DNA of 64,000 nt from Gnetum montanum (GCA_015680685.1 MNCI01010074.1:687372-751371), one strand, 5' to 3'. Numbered from the stretch's first letter, positions 1-12,837 are shown. Notes: generated by a model not told the origin, from the letters alone. Numbers and translations: made by a program.

Positions 1-1000
1 GTCATGGTTAAATGACCCGATAAAGTCCAACCATAGTCCAAACTAAAATCAACCACTTTCAGTGATATCGCATAGCCACTCTAAGACTAGTCCATCCTCT
101 TAAAACACAAGAATGCTCCCATAGATAACCATCATTCCTTATTTGAGAAGAAAAGAAAAGTAGAAAGTGAGAAAGAACCTTAGTTAAAGGGGACCTTCGA
201 GCATGGGTAACATGTCTTTCTAGTCCCATAACTAGTGATTGTATCCTGTTTATTTGTCTAAGGGGTGTGCTTGCAATTTCCATCATTTTTTTAATTTTAT
301 TTTTATTTTATTTTATTTTTTGAGATTTTGGATAGGAACCACAGCATGCAAAGACTTATTCAACTTCATGTTATTGGTTGACATAGAACGGTAAGAAAAC
401 CATGAAAAACTCACACACTCAAGATGGTATAGAGGTACAAGAGTATTGAATCCCTTTGAAGTCACATCCTTTTCAAACCTTTGAATCCTTTCCAAGTTTG
501 GAACCTACCGAGGTTACAAGTTCATTAAACTTTTATTAATGAAAAAGGAACCTCATATTTCCAAAATAAGGAAAACCATAGAGTTTGTAGATGGGTGGAT
601 GACATGGATTCACTACCTATTTCATGAAAATAGAAACTTGTCCTAGTTATCAGTCGTCAAAATTCAAAAATAGAAACCAGACATTAGCAATCAAAAATAT
701 TAAGTACAAACCACCATTAGCAAACAACAACAACAGCATTGTATCTTGTTGGCAATAAAACACTTTTTATTAGAATATGAGAAAAATTCACATCAAAATA
801 AGGAAAAATATAAAAGAAATTATAAAATATTCAAAAAAGATAAAACACACTAACAATGTTGTAAAACAAAAATTTGGAAAAATAACAAAGTGTAAAACAA
901 AAAAGGTATAAAAATAAAGAAAGTATAAAATAAAAAATTAGGAAAAATTGAGGAGCCACTTTAAATGTTTAGCATGGATGGCCATCTCCCCCATGACTGA
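1..1000 (-). other. Element Z spacer between integrase and the expected ORF2; no gene
   Basis: No coding potential. The stretch is the reverse complement counterpart of 57,220-58,190 in element G and of about 39,000-39,980 in element 2. Shared features are the block near 180-260 (in G at 57,970-58,080) and the A-rich tract with repeated TTTTACA-like units (780-950 here, 57,260-57,420 in G). This marks a conserved non-coding region after pol. Confidence 0.7.
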
Positions 1001-1059
1001 GTTGAAAGGAGAAGATTAAAAAAATTGAACATGGTTGTCCATTCGATGAGGCGTTGCTT

Positions 1060-2230
1060 CCACTAGCTTACATGGGATTCATGGAAAGGTTTGACTTGTT
1101 GTGTGTTGACCAATTGCTTTTTGTTTAGGCTCTCAAGTTTGTAAATTAACATGGCCCCAAAAGGAAAGGTTTCGTAAATGACATAAGGCCCTTCCCAAAA
1201 TGTCTAAAACTTACTTCATTGAGCTATGTGTGTGGGGTTCCAGTAGAGAACCTTATCTCCTAGTTGAAATTTGACTTTTCTTATTCTAAGGTCATAGTGC
1301 TTTTTGTCGAATGCCTTATGCACTTCATACCAAGATAAGGCTACCAATCAATTTTCATCTAGCACATTCAGGTTGATCAATGTCTCTTTTTGTGCTAAGC
1401 TTAAGTCAAGATCCAAGTCATAGGTTATTAAAAGTATACAGAGCTTGAATTAAATAGGTAGAGTTGGTAATTTTCCATACACCAACTCAAAAGGGGGGTA
1501 GCCTATAGGAAGTTTCTATGTTTAATGATATGCCCAGAGGGCATCATTTAATTTTTTTCTCTAGTCTCTCCTATATTTACTAATATTTCTTATTAGGATC
1601 TTTGTGATCTCCCTATTGGTAACTTCTACGTAACCATTGACTTGGGGGTGGTAGGATGTTGTTAATTTATGTTCAACCCCCAAGTGTTGCATAAGCTTGT
1701 AAAAAGTAGCACCTATAAAATGGGTTTTGTTGTTAGAAATCAATACATGTGGCACCCCAAACATATTCACAACATTTTTTTGTATAAATTGCATAGCAAT
1801 AGATGATATACAGTGAACCATGGCTACTGCTTCTACTCATTATGTGCAGTAATTAATAGTGATGATTATATATGTCTTTCCATTTTACATGGGTGTGATG
1901 GAACTCATGAAGTTGGTGCCCCATATGTTAAAGGGTTTCAGTGGTTGGATCCACTATTGAGATCCCTCCATTCGCACGATCATCCCACCATCTCATTGAT
2001 AGCGTTTACAAAAGCAGACAAATTGGTGGGTGTCCCTAAGGATGGTTAGCCAATAATACCCTGCCATTAGGATCTTAATGGTCATGCATCTCCCAGCATA
2101 GTGACTTCCACAATGATCCTCATGAGCATCTTGAAGAACACATAGTTGATCAGCATTAGGTACACACCAACAAACTAGGTCATCGGTGCATACCTTATAA
2201 AGGTGTTCATTAATTTCCATGAAGCGTTTG
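1060..2230 (-). pseudogene. Integrase remnant of element Z
   Basis: The 75-aa open stretch at 1,993-2,220 is the integrase N-terminal zinc-binding module: a histidine pair (HEDHCGSHYAGR context) followed by WLTILRD and the cysteine pair near FCKRYQ. The 86-aa stretch at 1,561-1,821 is the catalytic core around the second Asp and the Glu (VPHVLISNNKTHF, YHPQVNGYVEVTNREI). The canonical SDNGTHF reads SNNKTHF, so the second catalytic Asp is lost. The C-terminal part with the pre-LTR 'GPY' region continues to about 1,060 in broken frames. The enzyme would insert retroelement DNA into chromosomes; this copy is inactive. Confidence 0.88.
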
Positions 2231-2389
2231 GCCTAATGAAGACACTGTTATTTCATCTTATAGTTTAGATCTTATGGCATCTCTTAAGTGAGAAGATAAG
2301 TAAGAAAGCCATCGTACCATTTTGGTTTTGCAGCCACTTGTTCATTTATTGCACCTATAAAAAGAAGTTCGTCAGGAATTTGATCAGAG

Positions 2390-3700
2390 AGTAGGCTCTC
2401 CTCTTTGTTATTCCATAGTAACCGAGACAAGTGATCAGCGACCATATTCTCAATTCCCTTTCAGTCTACCATTGTAAGATTGAACTCTTACAAGATCACC
2501 AGCCACTGTATGACATAGGGGCTCACTGTTGGTTTATTTATTAGGAAGCAAATGGCATTGTGATTAGTATGCACAAACACTTTATATCTAAGCACATAGT
2601 GCTTGAACTTCTCTACAGCATACACCATCGTCATTAGTTCTTTCTCCATTGTGATGTAATTCAACTATGCACCCACAATGCTTCAACTTGCACAGTGGAT
2701 GTAATATGGATGTTTCTTGTCATCCAACTACATAAACATGGCTCCCAAGGCATAATTTGATGCGTCTATCATTTTATAAAGTGAATTGAACCAATTAGGT
2801 GCTCATAGAATTGGAGTCTCTATGAGCTTTTTCTTGAGGCTCTGGAATGCATTTTCACATTCCTTAGTCCAAATGAATGGAGCATCTTTCTTTGTAAACT
2901 CAACCAATGGTTTTACAATCTTAGAGAATTTCTCTATGAATTGCTAGTAGTAGCCACTATGTCCAAGAAATGACCTAACATCTTTAACAATTTCTAATTG
3001 GTAAATTATTCTTTAGATGACCCTTATCTTTTTAAGGTCCACCTCAATTCTTGCTTGATAAATTCTATGCCCTAGTACAATGCCCTCTTAGATCATCATA
3101 TGGCTCTTCTGCCAATTAATCTGAAGATTTATCTCCACACACCTTTTAAGCACTTGCTCAAGGCAGTCCAAGGCTTCCTCAAATGTGGCACCATAGGTAG
3201 AGAAGTCATCCATGAAGACTTCCATCCTGCAACCAATTTGTTACTAAAAAAATGCTTAAGACCTAGCATTGGAATGTTCCAGGAGCATTGCATAGACCAA
3301 AAGGCATCTTTCAATGTGCAAAAGTTCCCTAGGAACTCATGAATGTTGTTTTGGCCTAATCCTCTAGTGCGATTTAGATTTGGTTATAACCACTATAACC
3401 ATCCAGAAAAATGTAATAGCAATGCCTAAATATAGTGTCTAATACTTTATCCACAAATGGCAATGGAAAGTGATCTTTGAATGTTGCCATATTCAATAGC
3501 TGAAAGTTGATGCAGATCCACCACTTGCCACCTTTCTTTGGCACAATCATGAGTGGACTAACCCACTCACTATTCGCAATGGGATAGATAAACCCCACCT
3601 TGAGAAGTTGTTCGATTTCCTCTTTGACGATCTACTTCAATTTGGGGTTCAACCACTACTACGACTACCTCTTTGGCTTCATGGTTGGATCAGTGTTGAT
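2390..3700 (-). pseudogene. Reverse transcriptase / RNase H remnant of element Z
   Basis: The stretch 3,374-3,598 encodes the start of the RT palm (SEWVSPLMIVPKKGG, then INFQLLN and FLDGYSGYNQI, the block containing the first catalytic Asp). The F/YxDD box survives as VFMDDF near 3,200-3,215 in another frame. RNase H and its connection domain follow, with HTNHNAICFL and the end of the module near 2,400-2,640. At least five stops or frameshifts separate the blocks. The parallel segment in G is 54,575-55,800. Confidence 0.88.
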
Positions 3701-4183
3701 ATGATGTTGGCATATTCTAGGATCAATCCCTATGAGTTCAAGATATGACCAAGCAATGGTTTTTGGTCATTTCTTGACCAACTTCAATAGCATTTATTTC
3801 TGTTCAGGAGCAAGATTGATACTAATGATTATTAACTTGCCATTTGTCAAAAACACATATTCCATTCTAGTGGGTAGAGTTTTCAACTCTAAGGGATCTT
3901 GTTTAAAATTTTTAGGGATTTCCAACTCTTCCCAATTGGTATCATCATTTGCATCCTTGAAGAGTTGTTGATGAACTTGCTCTAGTTCATTCATGCTTTC
4001 AATATAGGCACATTTCAGACTCTCAGCAAGTCCCATCCAAAGTGTGTTACTTCTAAGATTAGTTGTTAGCCATTGGGTGTCATCCTATTTTGGGGCTACT
4101 GTATATAGGCACCTTTGAATATCTGCCTCATTTACACACTGTCTACATGCAAAAATGGATACTCTTTTTATGGACCAAAGTTT

Positions 4184-4690
4184 CTACATGCAATTGCACC
4201 CTGTATTGCTATATGCAATGTATGGAACTCTCTTCTTTTCGATCTTTCCAAATTCATTCTCCTTGAAAATTTCCAAGGAAAGATCTCTAATGCCCATTTG
4301 TGCATCAACAGTGCTCAACCATGTCGTTCCCATAATAATTGGAATGTCTCCCTTACAATTATTGACCTTGATCACCAGAAAATCAATAGGATAGGACCAT
4401 CCACAAACAATGGTCACAATGCCCTCCACAAGTCCCAAAGGAATAGTGATTGACTAGTGTACCAATTCTAGACAAATATTACTCTTCTTGAGAGGTGGTA
4501 GGTTCCATTCTTTGTACATGTTATGGGAAATTAGATTGATACTAAAACTTGAATCAAGAAGAGCCTTACATGGCTCATGTTCAATGATCTGCAAGTAGAT
4601 GAGAGGACTTCCAAGGTTAGAACTTTTCTTGGCAAGGTTTCCAACCTTGATCCAATTAGATACAACATAGGTTAACATGACAGTGCGGAT
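4184..4690 (-). pseudogene. Retropepsin-like protease remnant of element Z
   Basis: Two open pieces in neighbouring frames (4,454-4,678 and 4,184-4,438) together match the aspartic protease of gypsy elements. The active-site triplet after 'KALLD' reads D-S-S, where element 2 has an intact D-S-G, so the glycine of the loop is lost. The second half carries the hydrophobic-hydrophobic-G block (PIIMGTTWLSTVDA). A linker with no recognised domain (about 3,790-4,180) joins it to RT. Confidence 0.82.
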
Positions 4691-7135
4691 CTTAGGAGGT
4701 GTTTGGTTTAAAGGGCTCTTGCAAGGATTTGATGCAAAGGATGATGGAAAGATAGGACAAAGAGCTGCATTAGTCTATGAGGAATTTGGAGGACTATTGG
4801 GTTAGAAAAATGGTCATTTTTGGAATCTGGGTTTTGAACCATTCAGCTAAAAAGATAACTATAAATTAATTGCCCTAGTAGCATGACGTTGTTGCAACTA
4901 TGATGGAATTTCTCCTTACATAGATGGAGTAGAAGATAATTGGGTTAAGGATGGAGGAGCATGTGCTAAAGAATGAGAAGAATGATAGGGATATGAGGTT
5001 TCCCCTTTGGTAGATGGAGAATGAGTTTTGTAATACTCTGGAGGGTAGTAGTGATGCTGAAAAGAAGCATGACTAGACAAGTCACACAAAAACATTAGTT
5101 GCTAAACATAGTACTCATACGGATCTAGCTAATTGTAAAGGTACTACTACCTTGATGGTGGCATCCCCCACAACTATGCTTATTGCCACTATTGATGCTA
5201 CTCATATGGTTATCGTGGAGCTCCACTTGGATAATTAGCCTGTTGTTGGTGGTGGAACTGCCTTAGGTTGCCTTGAGGATAAAGCAACCTTATGGGTGCT
5301 TGCCCTCATGCAAGTCTAGAATTTAGAAGAGCATACACCCTAGATTCATGTAAGTGTGACACAATAAGGCAACATCCCTTAAGATGTTTATATTGGCAAA
5401 TGTCACATCCATTGTCATTATCTGATTTTGACTCCACAACTTCTTCTACTACAAAAACCTTGCCCTTACCCCTTTGGTAGGCACATTTAGCTTCTTTCCA
5501 CCTCCTATGGTTATAGTCACTACTCTGCTTTTTTGATTCTTTTGTGATTTTTAGAGCAATTTGAAGTTTCTCGTCCAAAGAGTCCCATAATTTATCAACC
5601 TTGGCCAATATACCGAAAAAAAATTTATGTATTGGTAAGGTTTTTCACTACACCATCTCATCAAGTGGGGACTCCTCCTCATTGTCATAAAATCGAACCT
5701 CTCTTTTTCTAATGAAAGGATCTTTGTTATATTCTCCTACACTTTCCCGTTTCATCAATTTTTCTTCTTCTTTTGCTACCTGCTCTATCAACCTTTGGAT
5801 CTGATGGGCTCTAAATTCTAATAATCTTCCTTGGGCATAAACCCCAAGAGCTCTTGTTTCTGATCTAAGTCCAACTATGATGTGGAAAAGTTGTTCTTGC
5901 TGTTATAACCATGGCCAAGGTATCAGTGTATGAGAGAATAGGATCTACCCATGGTGGCATCTAAGGGTTCATGTGTTCCTTGCTTCCATCTTTGGATTTA
6001 CCCTCTTAGATTAGATACTTGGGAGTACGTTTGGTAGTTATCATTGAATAGCTCTAGCATTGTACTTCACCTACGAATAGATTTCAACTCCAAGGACCAA
6101 TACCAGCTTTCAGCTTCCTTGATCAATCCCCTAGGAAATAGCTTTAATTTCTGCTAATCATTTTCAATATTCTATAAGGCACAAGCATCATGAAAAGCTT
6201 GAAGATGTGTCTATGGATCAAAGTTATATCCCCCCTCAAATCTAGAAATATTGTTCATGTCAAGTCGCTTGATCTGACTATCTTTCACATGTCTAGTTAG
6301 AATTTTTACTACCTCTACAATGTTTAGCATGCTCTAAGTTACTAGCAAAGGCTCATCATCATCATTATTTTGATGATGCCTATGATGTCCTCTACTACCT
6401 CTTCATTCATGGTGGGCCCGATGATCATTATTGTCCCAATGTTCAGCTTCATAACAACTGTTCTTTTTGCAACATCTATCAAAACTAGAAGAGGAAAAAG
6501 AAGATGCAGATAAATAGGGTGAAGGAGGAGGAGGACTACCCCTACTATGGTGTCTACCACCTCCTCTACACTTATCATGACCATGTTCATCAGCTTACTT
6601 ATCATCTTGATGCTTGCCCAAGTCCTTGCTTTGACTCCTACTTTTGCCTAAACCCAAATTATTGATAGTGGATTTGCAGCTTTAGGCTCAAGCCCCCATC
6701 ACTAATATTAAGGGGTGGAGAATCTTCATGTTGAGAACCCCTAGAAGGAGGATCCTCATTATCGTTTTGGTTGAGCAAGAACAAGATATTGGTGAACCAT
6801 TTCCCCTTCAAAGCCTCTTGCTGCTTTTCTTAGTGTTGATCTTTCGTACGTTGTGTTTCAGTGGAACAGTAGTCCTAGTAATCATGGTCATGCACAACGC
6901 AGTCTTCTTGAAGATCCTAGATGTCCAACCTCCTAAGAGTTTGGAGTAGCATGCTAGGCATAGATCAATTGAGAGGCATTACAATGTTGCCCTTCATATC
7001 TCGCCACCACAGTTGTTCATCCTAATGTAGGATGAAGGTGAAGTCAAGCACATACTCAGTTAGATGAGTATATACCACTCTACATTCATGAGGCACTGGC
7101 AATTTAGTATCATTATGCTTGTGAGAAGAAGACAT
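4690..7135 (-). pseudogene. gag remnant of element Z, long form with N-terminal extension
   Basis: The inferred start is the ATG at 7,135-7,133 (MSSSH), matched by the starts of G (35,315) and element 2 (52,116). An N-terminal segment with the block CRVVYTHL...E..FILH...W.D.(K/E)GNIV precedes a charged low-complexity stretch (6,340-6,700) and the retrotrans_gag domain (about 5,900-6,300). The nucleocapsid knuckle lies near 5,370-5,410 as CDICQYKHLKGCC, spacing CX2CX3HX4C. A Pro/Gln/Tyr-rich tail follows. Many stops interrupt it. Confidence 0.8.
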
Positions 7136-7268
7136 TCTATAATTAAAATAAAATTTTAGTGTGCTTAAATTAAGATATTTATTTTGAGAATGATTTTGAC
7201 CTTAGGATTCGTCCAACGATGTTAATGATTTTCACTATGCCTAGATAGTGCATGTTTCAACAAAAAGA

Positions 7269-7287
7269 ATCCTCAACAACGATTCTA
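7269..7287 (-). promoter_or_regulatory. Decayed tRNA-Asp primer binding site, element Z
   Basis: It lies one base inside the 5' LTR. Compared with the 3' end of plant tRNA-Asp(GUC), ATCCCCGGCAACGGCGCCA, 12 of 19 bases match, and six of the seven differences are C-to-T or G-to-A. Confidence 0.7.
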
Positions 7288-7288
7288 A

Positions 7289-8174
7289 TGATGAGCAACG
7301 AGTACCCCTATGCTCAACCATACGAATCACTAAGCGTTCACACATAATCTGGTCGAATCTCGTTGACTCTATGTCTTCCGATACACTAGCTTCTAGAAAG
7401 TGAACTTGTCCTAGCAGTCATTCGTTGTCTTCCCAATTACACTTGTGATATGCATAGGTATGGTTAAGTGTAATCAAGGTGTATAATTTTTATTATTTTT
7501 ATATTTTATGTTTTGGGTGCTTGAAATAAAACATGAAAAGAATGAAGTAATTTAATTGCTAATTTAATCTAACTAACTACACCTAACTAATCCTAACATA
7601 AGCATTCATTCCCACTTATCGTACACATCTTGAACACATATGACGCTGCTGGGTTACCAAATGTTAAGCATTACTGGGATTAACAAATGTCATATGAATG
7701 CTCGAAGTGGTCGTACTTATGTGCTTAGTTAATCACTACTTAATCTAGCTTAATTTAATTTAATTTAACCTAATTAAGTATTTAATCACTTAAAGCATTA
7801 AAGGAAATTGCATAAAACATTAAATGTAGAAATAAATAATTATTCTATTTCAAAGTGCTGCAAGGTTTATCAAAAAGCTCATCTTTATTATCATACACAA
7901 TAATGTGCTTAACTACAACAGTGCTCAAATAAAGATCCGTACACTCTTGACTCCTACTATGGGCACTTAGAAAAATATTCTAACTTTCAAATGATAAAAT
8001 CGCAAAAGCTCCACTACAACTATGACAACAATTTTCATAAACACAATGAGTGAGCTAATATTTATAGGTGAAAACAAACACTATATTGATGGGGCCACAT
8101 CAATGCATCAAATCATACATCGACGGGACCTAGTCGACAAGGCCCAATTGATGTAGTCAATCTACGATTCATCA
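7289..8174 (-). repeat. 5' LTR of element Z
   Basis: Bounded by TGATGA and TCATCA; 886 bp. On the minus strand it runs U3-R-U5 and ends in the family's conserved GTACTC...CTCATCA. U3 carries repeated ATCAATG/CATCGACGG/GTCGAC-type motifs (8,090-8,170). The TATA-like stretch is at about 8,060-8,070 and an AATAAAG polyadenylation signal follows in R. It abuts the inverted repeat at 8,175. Confidence 0.88.
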
Positions 8175-9609
8175 AATAGCAACATCAATAGTAACAGTGA
8201 TTCAAGCATAAAAAGGCTAGCTAACAAAAAATAGTAAAACTCAAACAAAATCATTTGTGAATCTCTCTAGTAACTATATATAATCTATTCAAGGTTGCTA
8301 TCCATATGCAAGGAATGGTAAAATTTGAAGCCTCTACATTATTGGCAGTTTCAAATACACCTACTTTTCCTTAATTTACTTAATATACATATGATCTTCT
8401 AATTTATTACAATTCTATCTTTATCATTGTAGAATTGACACAACTATCTTAGAGTGATGGATTCCATAACACTTTACAACATATTAAAAATTAACTAAAA
8501 GTGATAGATTCCTTGTATTTTTCAAGTATGATTTTCTCACATTGGATTAAACCAAGTAGCCTTCATAATTACAATCTAGATATATTAAAATTTTATTTAG
8601 GAAAATATTGTTTGCATAAAAATTTGAAAAGTTAGAGAAAGATTGAAGAAATTGTCTGTAGCAATACCAAGTTGAAAAGCTTTCAAGGAAGATAAAAAAT
8701 GAAATGTAAATTTTAAGAAAAAAAAATGTAATTCTATAAAACGTAAATACATAATTTATCAAATTTCCAAATTCTAACCCTAAACCGAAACACTATCGTG
8801 GTAATCCATAGATGATCTAGAAGAGTATATAGGTAGCAGGATTAGTACATCCATAAGATCACAAAATCAAGTTAGTAAACAATAGAAAACAAAGAAATCG
8901 GCAAATGTGCTAATCAGAATTTTAGCATAGACTGATGAGGTGGGGAGGCTAGGTAATGAACCTTGCCATCATAAAATATAATTATAATGCTTATTACAAA
9001 TAGCAAATTGGAAGCCAAGATAAAGAAAATAAATTGCTGAAAACTTAGCACCTTCACCTTAGTAGTAAATAGTGAAACCATACTTGAAAAAGACATGAAA
9101 CCTAGCACTTTGAGTTGCTCTCCAAAACATCCCTCGGACAATGGCGTTGTTGTTGTTTGCAAATTGTTTGATGAATGTTGAAACTACAGAGAGGACACAT
9201 TAACAGCATTAACATTTGAACCGATTTTTAGTGGTTCTCTTGCGTTGCAATTTCAATTTCATTACCATTAACATTTGAATTAATTTGCGGCAAATTCATT
9301 TGCAATTCACTTTCAATTTCATTAACATTTACATTTATACCAATATGCACCAAATTAATTAACTTACTCTTAGAACTAGGTATTGATTCTATATTCGTGC
9401 ACTTCAATCAAAACCACTTATTAGAATCGAAGGTAAGCAAGGAAATGAGAACTGAAATTAAAAGAAACCCACCAACGGCTAGATACAACAACAATATTGG
9501 TTGTAGAAAGAGAAACAACATCAGCAATGCTTTTATAAAACTGTGCTGAATCCTAAAATGGAAAAAACAAACAATAGAGAGAACTAGGAAAAAACACTAA
9601 ATTTCAATT
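8175..9609 (-). repeat. Left arm of a 2.9 kb inverted repeat
   Basis: The reverse complement of this arm matches 9,654 to about 11,093 along its whole length, at roughly 85-90% by eye, with small indels. Its outer end coincides with the end of the element Z LTR, so the arm may have been cut by that insertion. It contains the mirrored, shorter version (8,914-9,162) of the two-membrane-span reading frame described for the right arm. Confidence 0.85.
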
Positions 9610-9653
9610 TTTTTAAAAAAAAGAACAAATAACTATCTTGTGGTGTTTGTCTT
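9610..9653. other. 44-nt loop of the inverted repeat
   Basis: This is the unpaired centre between the arms, which meet at CACTAAATTTCAATT (left) and its complement beginning at 9,654. A transcript through the locus could fold into one long hairpin with this loop. Confidence 0.8.
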
Positions 9654-11093
9654 AATTGAAATTTAGTGTTTTTTCCTGATTATTGCTCTATTGTTTGTTT
9701 TTTCATTTTCATTAGTGGCACAGTTTTGTAAAAGCATTGCTGTTGTTATTTCTCTTCCTGCAACCAATATTGTTGTTGCAACTGGTGGTTGGTAGGTTTC
9801 TTTTAATTTCAATTTTCATCCCCTTGCTTAGCTTCAATTCTTGTAAGCACTTAGCTTCAATTCTTGTAAGCATTTTTTATTGAAGTACACAAATATGGAA
9901 TCAATTCCTAATTCTCAAGCGCAAGTTAATCTAGTGTATATCAATATAAATGTAAATGTTAATAAATTGAAACTAAATTACAAATGAACTCACCACAAAT
10001 CAATTCAAATGTTAATGGTAGTGAAACTAAAATTGAAACCCAAGGGAACCTGCTGCAAATTGGTTCAAATATTAATGTTGTTAATGTGTCATCTTTGCAA
10101 GCTCAGCATTCATCAAATGATTTGCAAACAACAACAACACCATCATTCAAGGGACATGTCTTTTTCAAGTATGGTATCACTGTTTACTACTAAGGCAAAG
10201 GTGCCAAGTTTTCAGCAATCTATTTTCTTTATCTTGGCTTCCAGTTTGCTATTTGTAATAGGCATTATGATTATATTTTATGACAACAAGGTTCATGACG
10301 CAGCCTCCCCACCTCATTCATATGTACTAAAATTCTTACTAGCACATTGGCTGATTTCTTTGTTTTCTATTGTTTACTATCTTAGTTTTGTGATCTTATA
10401 GATGTACTAATCTACTACCTATATACTCTTCTAGATTATCCATAGATTACCAAGATGATATCCATAGATTACCAAGATAGTATTTCGGTTTAGGATTAAA
10501 ATTTAGAATTTAATAAATTGTGTATTTACGTTTTATAGAATTACATTTCTTGTTCTTGAAATTTACATTTCCTTTTTTGTCTTTGAGAGTTTTTCAACTT
10601 GGTATTTCTACATACAATTTCTTTAGTCTTCCTTCAACCTTTCAACTTTTTATGCAAACAATCTTTTTCTACATAAAATTTTAATCTATCTAGATTCCAA
10701 TTAGGAAGGCTACCTGGTTTAATCCACCATGAGAAAATATACTTGAAAAATAAATGGAATCCATCACTTTTAGTTAATTTTTAATATGTTGTAAAGTGTT
10801 ATGGAATCCATCACTGTATGATAGTTGTATCAATTCTACAATGGTGAAGGCAGAATTGTAAGGAATTAGAAGATCATATGTATATTAAGTATAGTAAGAA
10901 AAAGCATGTCCATTTGAAACTACCAAGAATGCAAAGGCTTCAATTTTTACCACTCCTTGCATACAAGCAACAACCTTGAACGGTTACTAGAGAGATTCAC
11001 GAATGATTTTGTTTGAGTTTTACTATTTTTTGTTAGCTAGTCTTTTTATGCTTGAATTACACATACCCTATTGTTGAATCACAATTACCGTTG
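9654..11093 (+). repeat. Right arm of the 2.9 kb inverted repeat
   Basis: Pairs with 8,175-9,609 in inverted orientation. The outer end is placed where similarity fades near GAATCACAATTACC (11,070-11,093), after a roughly 20-bp insertion relative to the left arm. It also has a private small tandem duplication of a 26-bp block (10,435-10,480). Confidence 0.82.
9895..10401 (+). pseudogene. Unrecognised reading frame with two hydrophobic spans, in the inverted repeat
   Basis: I do not recognise this protein. Three consecutive pieces in shifting frames suggest one old coding sequence: a start at 9,895 (MESIPNSQ), an Asn/Ser/Gln-rich part at 9,984-10,180, and a part at 10,157-10,401 with two hydrophobic stretches (around FFILASSLLFVIG and WLISLFSIVYYLSFVIL). 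The mirrored arm keeps the first hydrophobic part (8,914-9,162, minus), with LASPPH against AASPPH at the same place. Retention of hydrophobic coding on both arms may only reflect recent duplication. It could be a captured gene piece or chance. Confidence 0.3.
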
Positions 11094-12359
11094 TTGTTAC
11101 TATCCTTATGGCACAAAATGATAATCACCATTGGTATTACTATTTCTATCATTACAATTTGTTTAATAAAACAATGTGTCATGTTGTTTCATGTTCCTGT
11201 TTATGTTAGTGGTTGTTGTTTATGTCAACATTGTGGCACAAAATGTGAATCCCTGTCTATCTCCATCTTTGTAATTTGTTTAAGTAATAGATGATAAATC
11301 AATGTGTCATCTTGTTTCTTGTTCCTCTTGGTGATTATGGCCTGTGCACTGTACGAAGGCAACTCCTGTAGATTCTACTATTTTCTAATACTCTGGTCTA
11401 CTATTATATTGTTTTCTAAGACTATTCTAATTTTTGTCTATAATTTGAATGCAATGAAAAGTTTGGGGAAAAATGGAAAGGTATATGTTTTCGTTATCAT
11501 GCATTTTGTTTTTGTTGCATGTGTGCCCACGGTTCCTAGAAATGCTTACTTTTGTTAAGGTTATTCCTATCTCACAATTGGTAATTAGCACACTCCCTGG
11601 TATTACCCTTAACCCTCCCCAAATATGGATGTATTTTTAACCCGCCAAGTTTTTATGGTGAATCCCCAAGTTTTTTTTATCAAGTTTTTAATTGCATTGT
11701 ATATAATGTAGTTTGGAAGTAAATAAAAAGGGAAAGTCAAAATTTTTCTTGTTGGCTTTTGTCCGGCTTTTTTTCCAGACTACAATGATGCATATACAAG
11801 AATATAAGATGGAAAATATTATAATATTGCATATTTCAACATTATTTGGTAGTATTTTGTGGAAGTTCGCTTTGCTACTTAAATGCCTTATGAGTACCTA
11901 AACTTGTTCCCAATTGAATGGTTTCATATTGTAGAAAGCAAAATCTTAAAATACTTATTACTTTTAATGACGTTTGTTGACATTTATAAACAAAAGTTAA
12001 TGCACAAAAAAATTAAAATAATAATTTGTAGCTCATGTAATAAGATATTGTTGTATAAGATGAACAAATCAATATAACCTTTTCTTCTAAATATCTTGGT
12101 GTAAAATGCCCCTACAATTACAAATAGAAGTAATGCATTACTTAGAGAGGTACAAGTGGCATAAAAGCCTTATTTGCTTAATGCAAATGTAAAAATCGAT
12201 TCTTACTTGGATATCAGAAAGCAACTCTATCACGTTATTGCTCAATCAACTATTCTAAGTGTATTGTATAAGATCCTATTCTTGCAAATAAACATTGAAA
12301 AAAGGTAAAAATAAATTTAGAAGCTTTTCATGTTCATAAATTGAAAGTGAAAAGACAAA
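11094..12359. other. AT-rich stretch, nothing recognised
   Basis: Only short chance reading frames rich in Leu, Ile and Phe. One degenerate internal duplication is visible: 'CAATGTGTCAT(G/C)TTGTTTC' occurs at about 11,172-11,192 and 11,301-11,321. I see no gene, RNA or transposon end. Confidence 0.6.
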
Positions 12360-12837
12360 CACAATGTTCCAGCAAAATATTTCTATTGTTCCCTAATAAA
12401 TTTCCTTCTCTTGGTTCTAATCAAATATTTGTATCCCTTAACTAAACTTTGCCTATGACTTTTATGTGCATTTTTAATATTCTACCTAGCCTACATGCAA
12501 TCCTCATCAAACCAAGTCTTCTGAACACCTTCTTATTGTGAATGCACAACTTGCTTAGCTATTGTAAGCAAAATTTGTTTTAAACTCCTTATGTCATCTT
12601 TCAAAAGCCCATTTGTTATGTGTTGCATTCACATATATTTTTTCTTAACTACTAAGGTGAGTCTATCTTGACATTTTTTTCTATTCTTATTTTTTGTTGT
12701 CTTAGAAATAATTGGAATTTGTAACAAAAACTCAACATGATGATGACAAGACTCCACTTAATCTTCTCTAACTTTCAACTCCTTAATAAAATCAATATTT
12801 TCATAAGATCATAAAAGCAAATCAATGCAAAAGTTAC
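12360..12837 (-). pseudogene. LINE ORF2 remnant: end of endonuclease and following linker
   Basis: Read on the minus strand, the segment 12,360-12,560 gives the WFDEDC block followed by a basic linker (HKSHRQSL, KYLIRTKRRKF). This linker lies between the endonuclease and RT in plant L1-like LINEs. The segment to 12,837 reads as the end of the endonuclease domain (VEFLLQIP). It is broken by stops and continues at 13,761 beyond the solo LTR. No RT follows to the left. Confidence 0.65.

Larger units (their letters stand above)
1..8174 (-). mobile_element. Ty3/gypsy LTR retrotransposon 'Z', decayed, 3' end outside window
   Basis: Minus-strand element read from right to left: 5' LTR (7,289-8,174), tRNA-Asp primer site, gag, protease, reverse transcriptase/RNase H, integrase, then an AT-rich spacer running off the left edge. 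The order PR-RT-RH-INT is that of Ty3/gypsy. Every reading frame carries stops and frameshifts, so it is a dead copy. It matches element G (34,265-62,830) in order and sequence, so an ORF2 and a 3' LTR are expected to the left of base 1. The five bases outside the LTR (8,175-8,179, AATAG) would be its target duplication, but the partner is not visible. Confidence 0.9.

Noticed and set aside
11052-12077. Several short plus-strand frames rich in Ile, Leu and Phe
   Set aside because: AT-driven chance frames without homology or start context.
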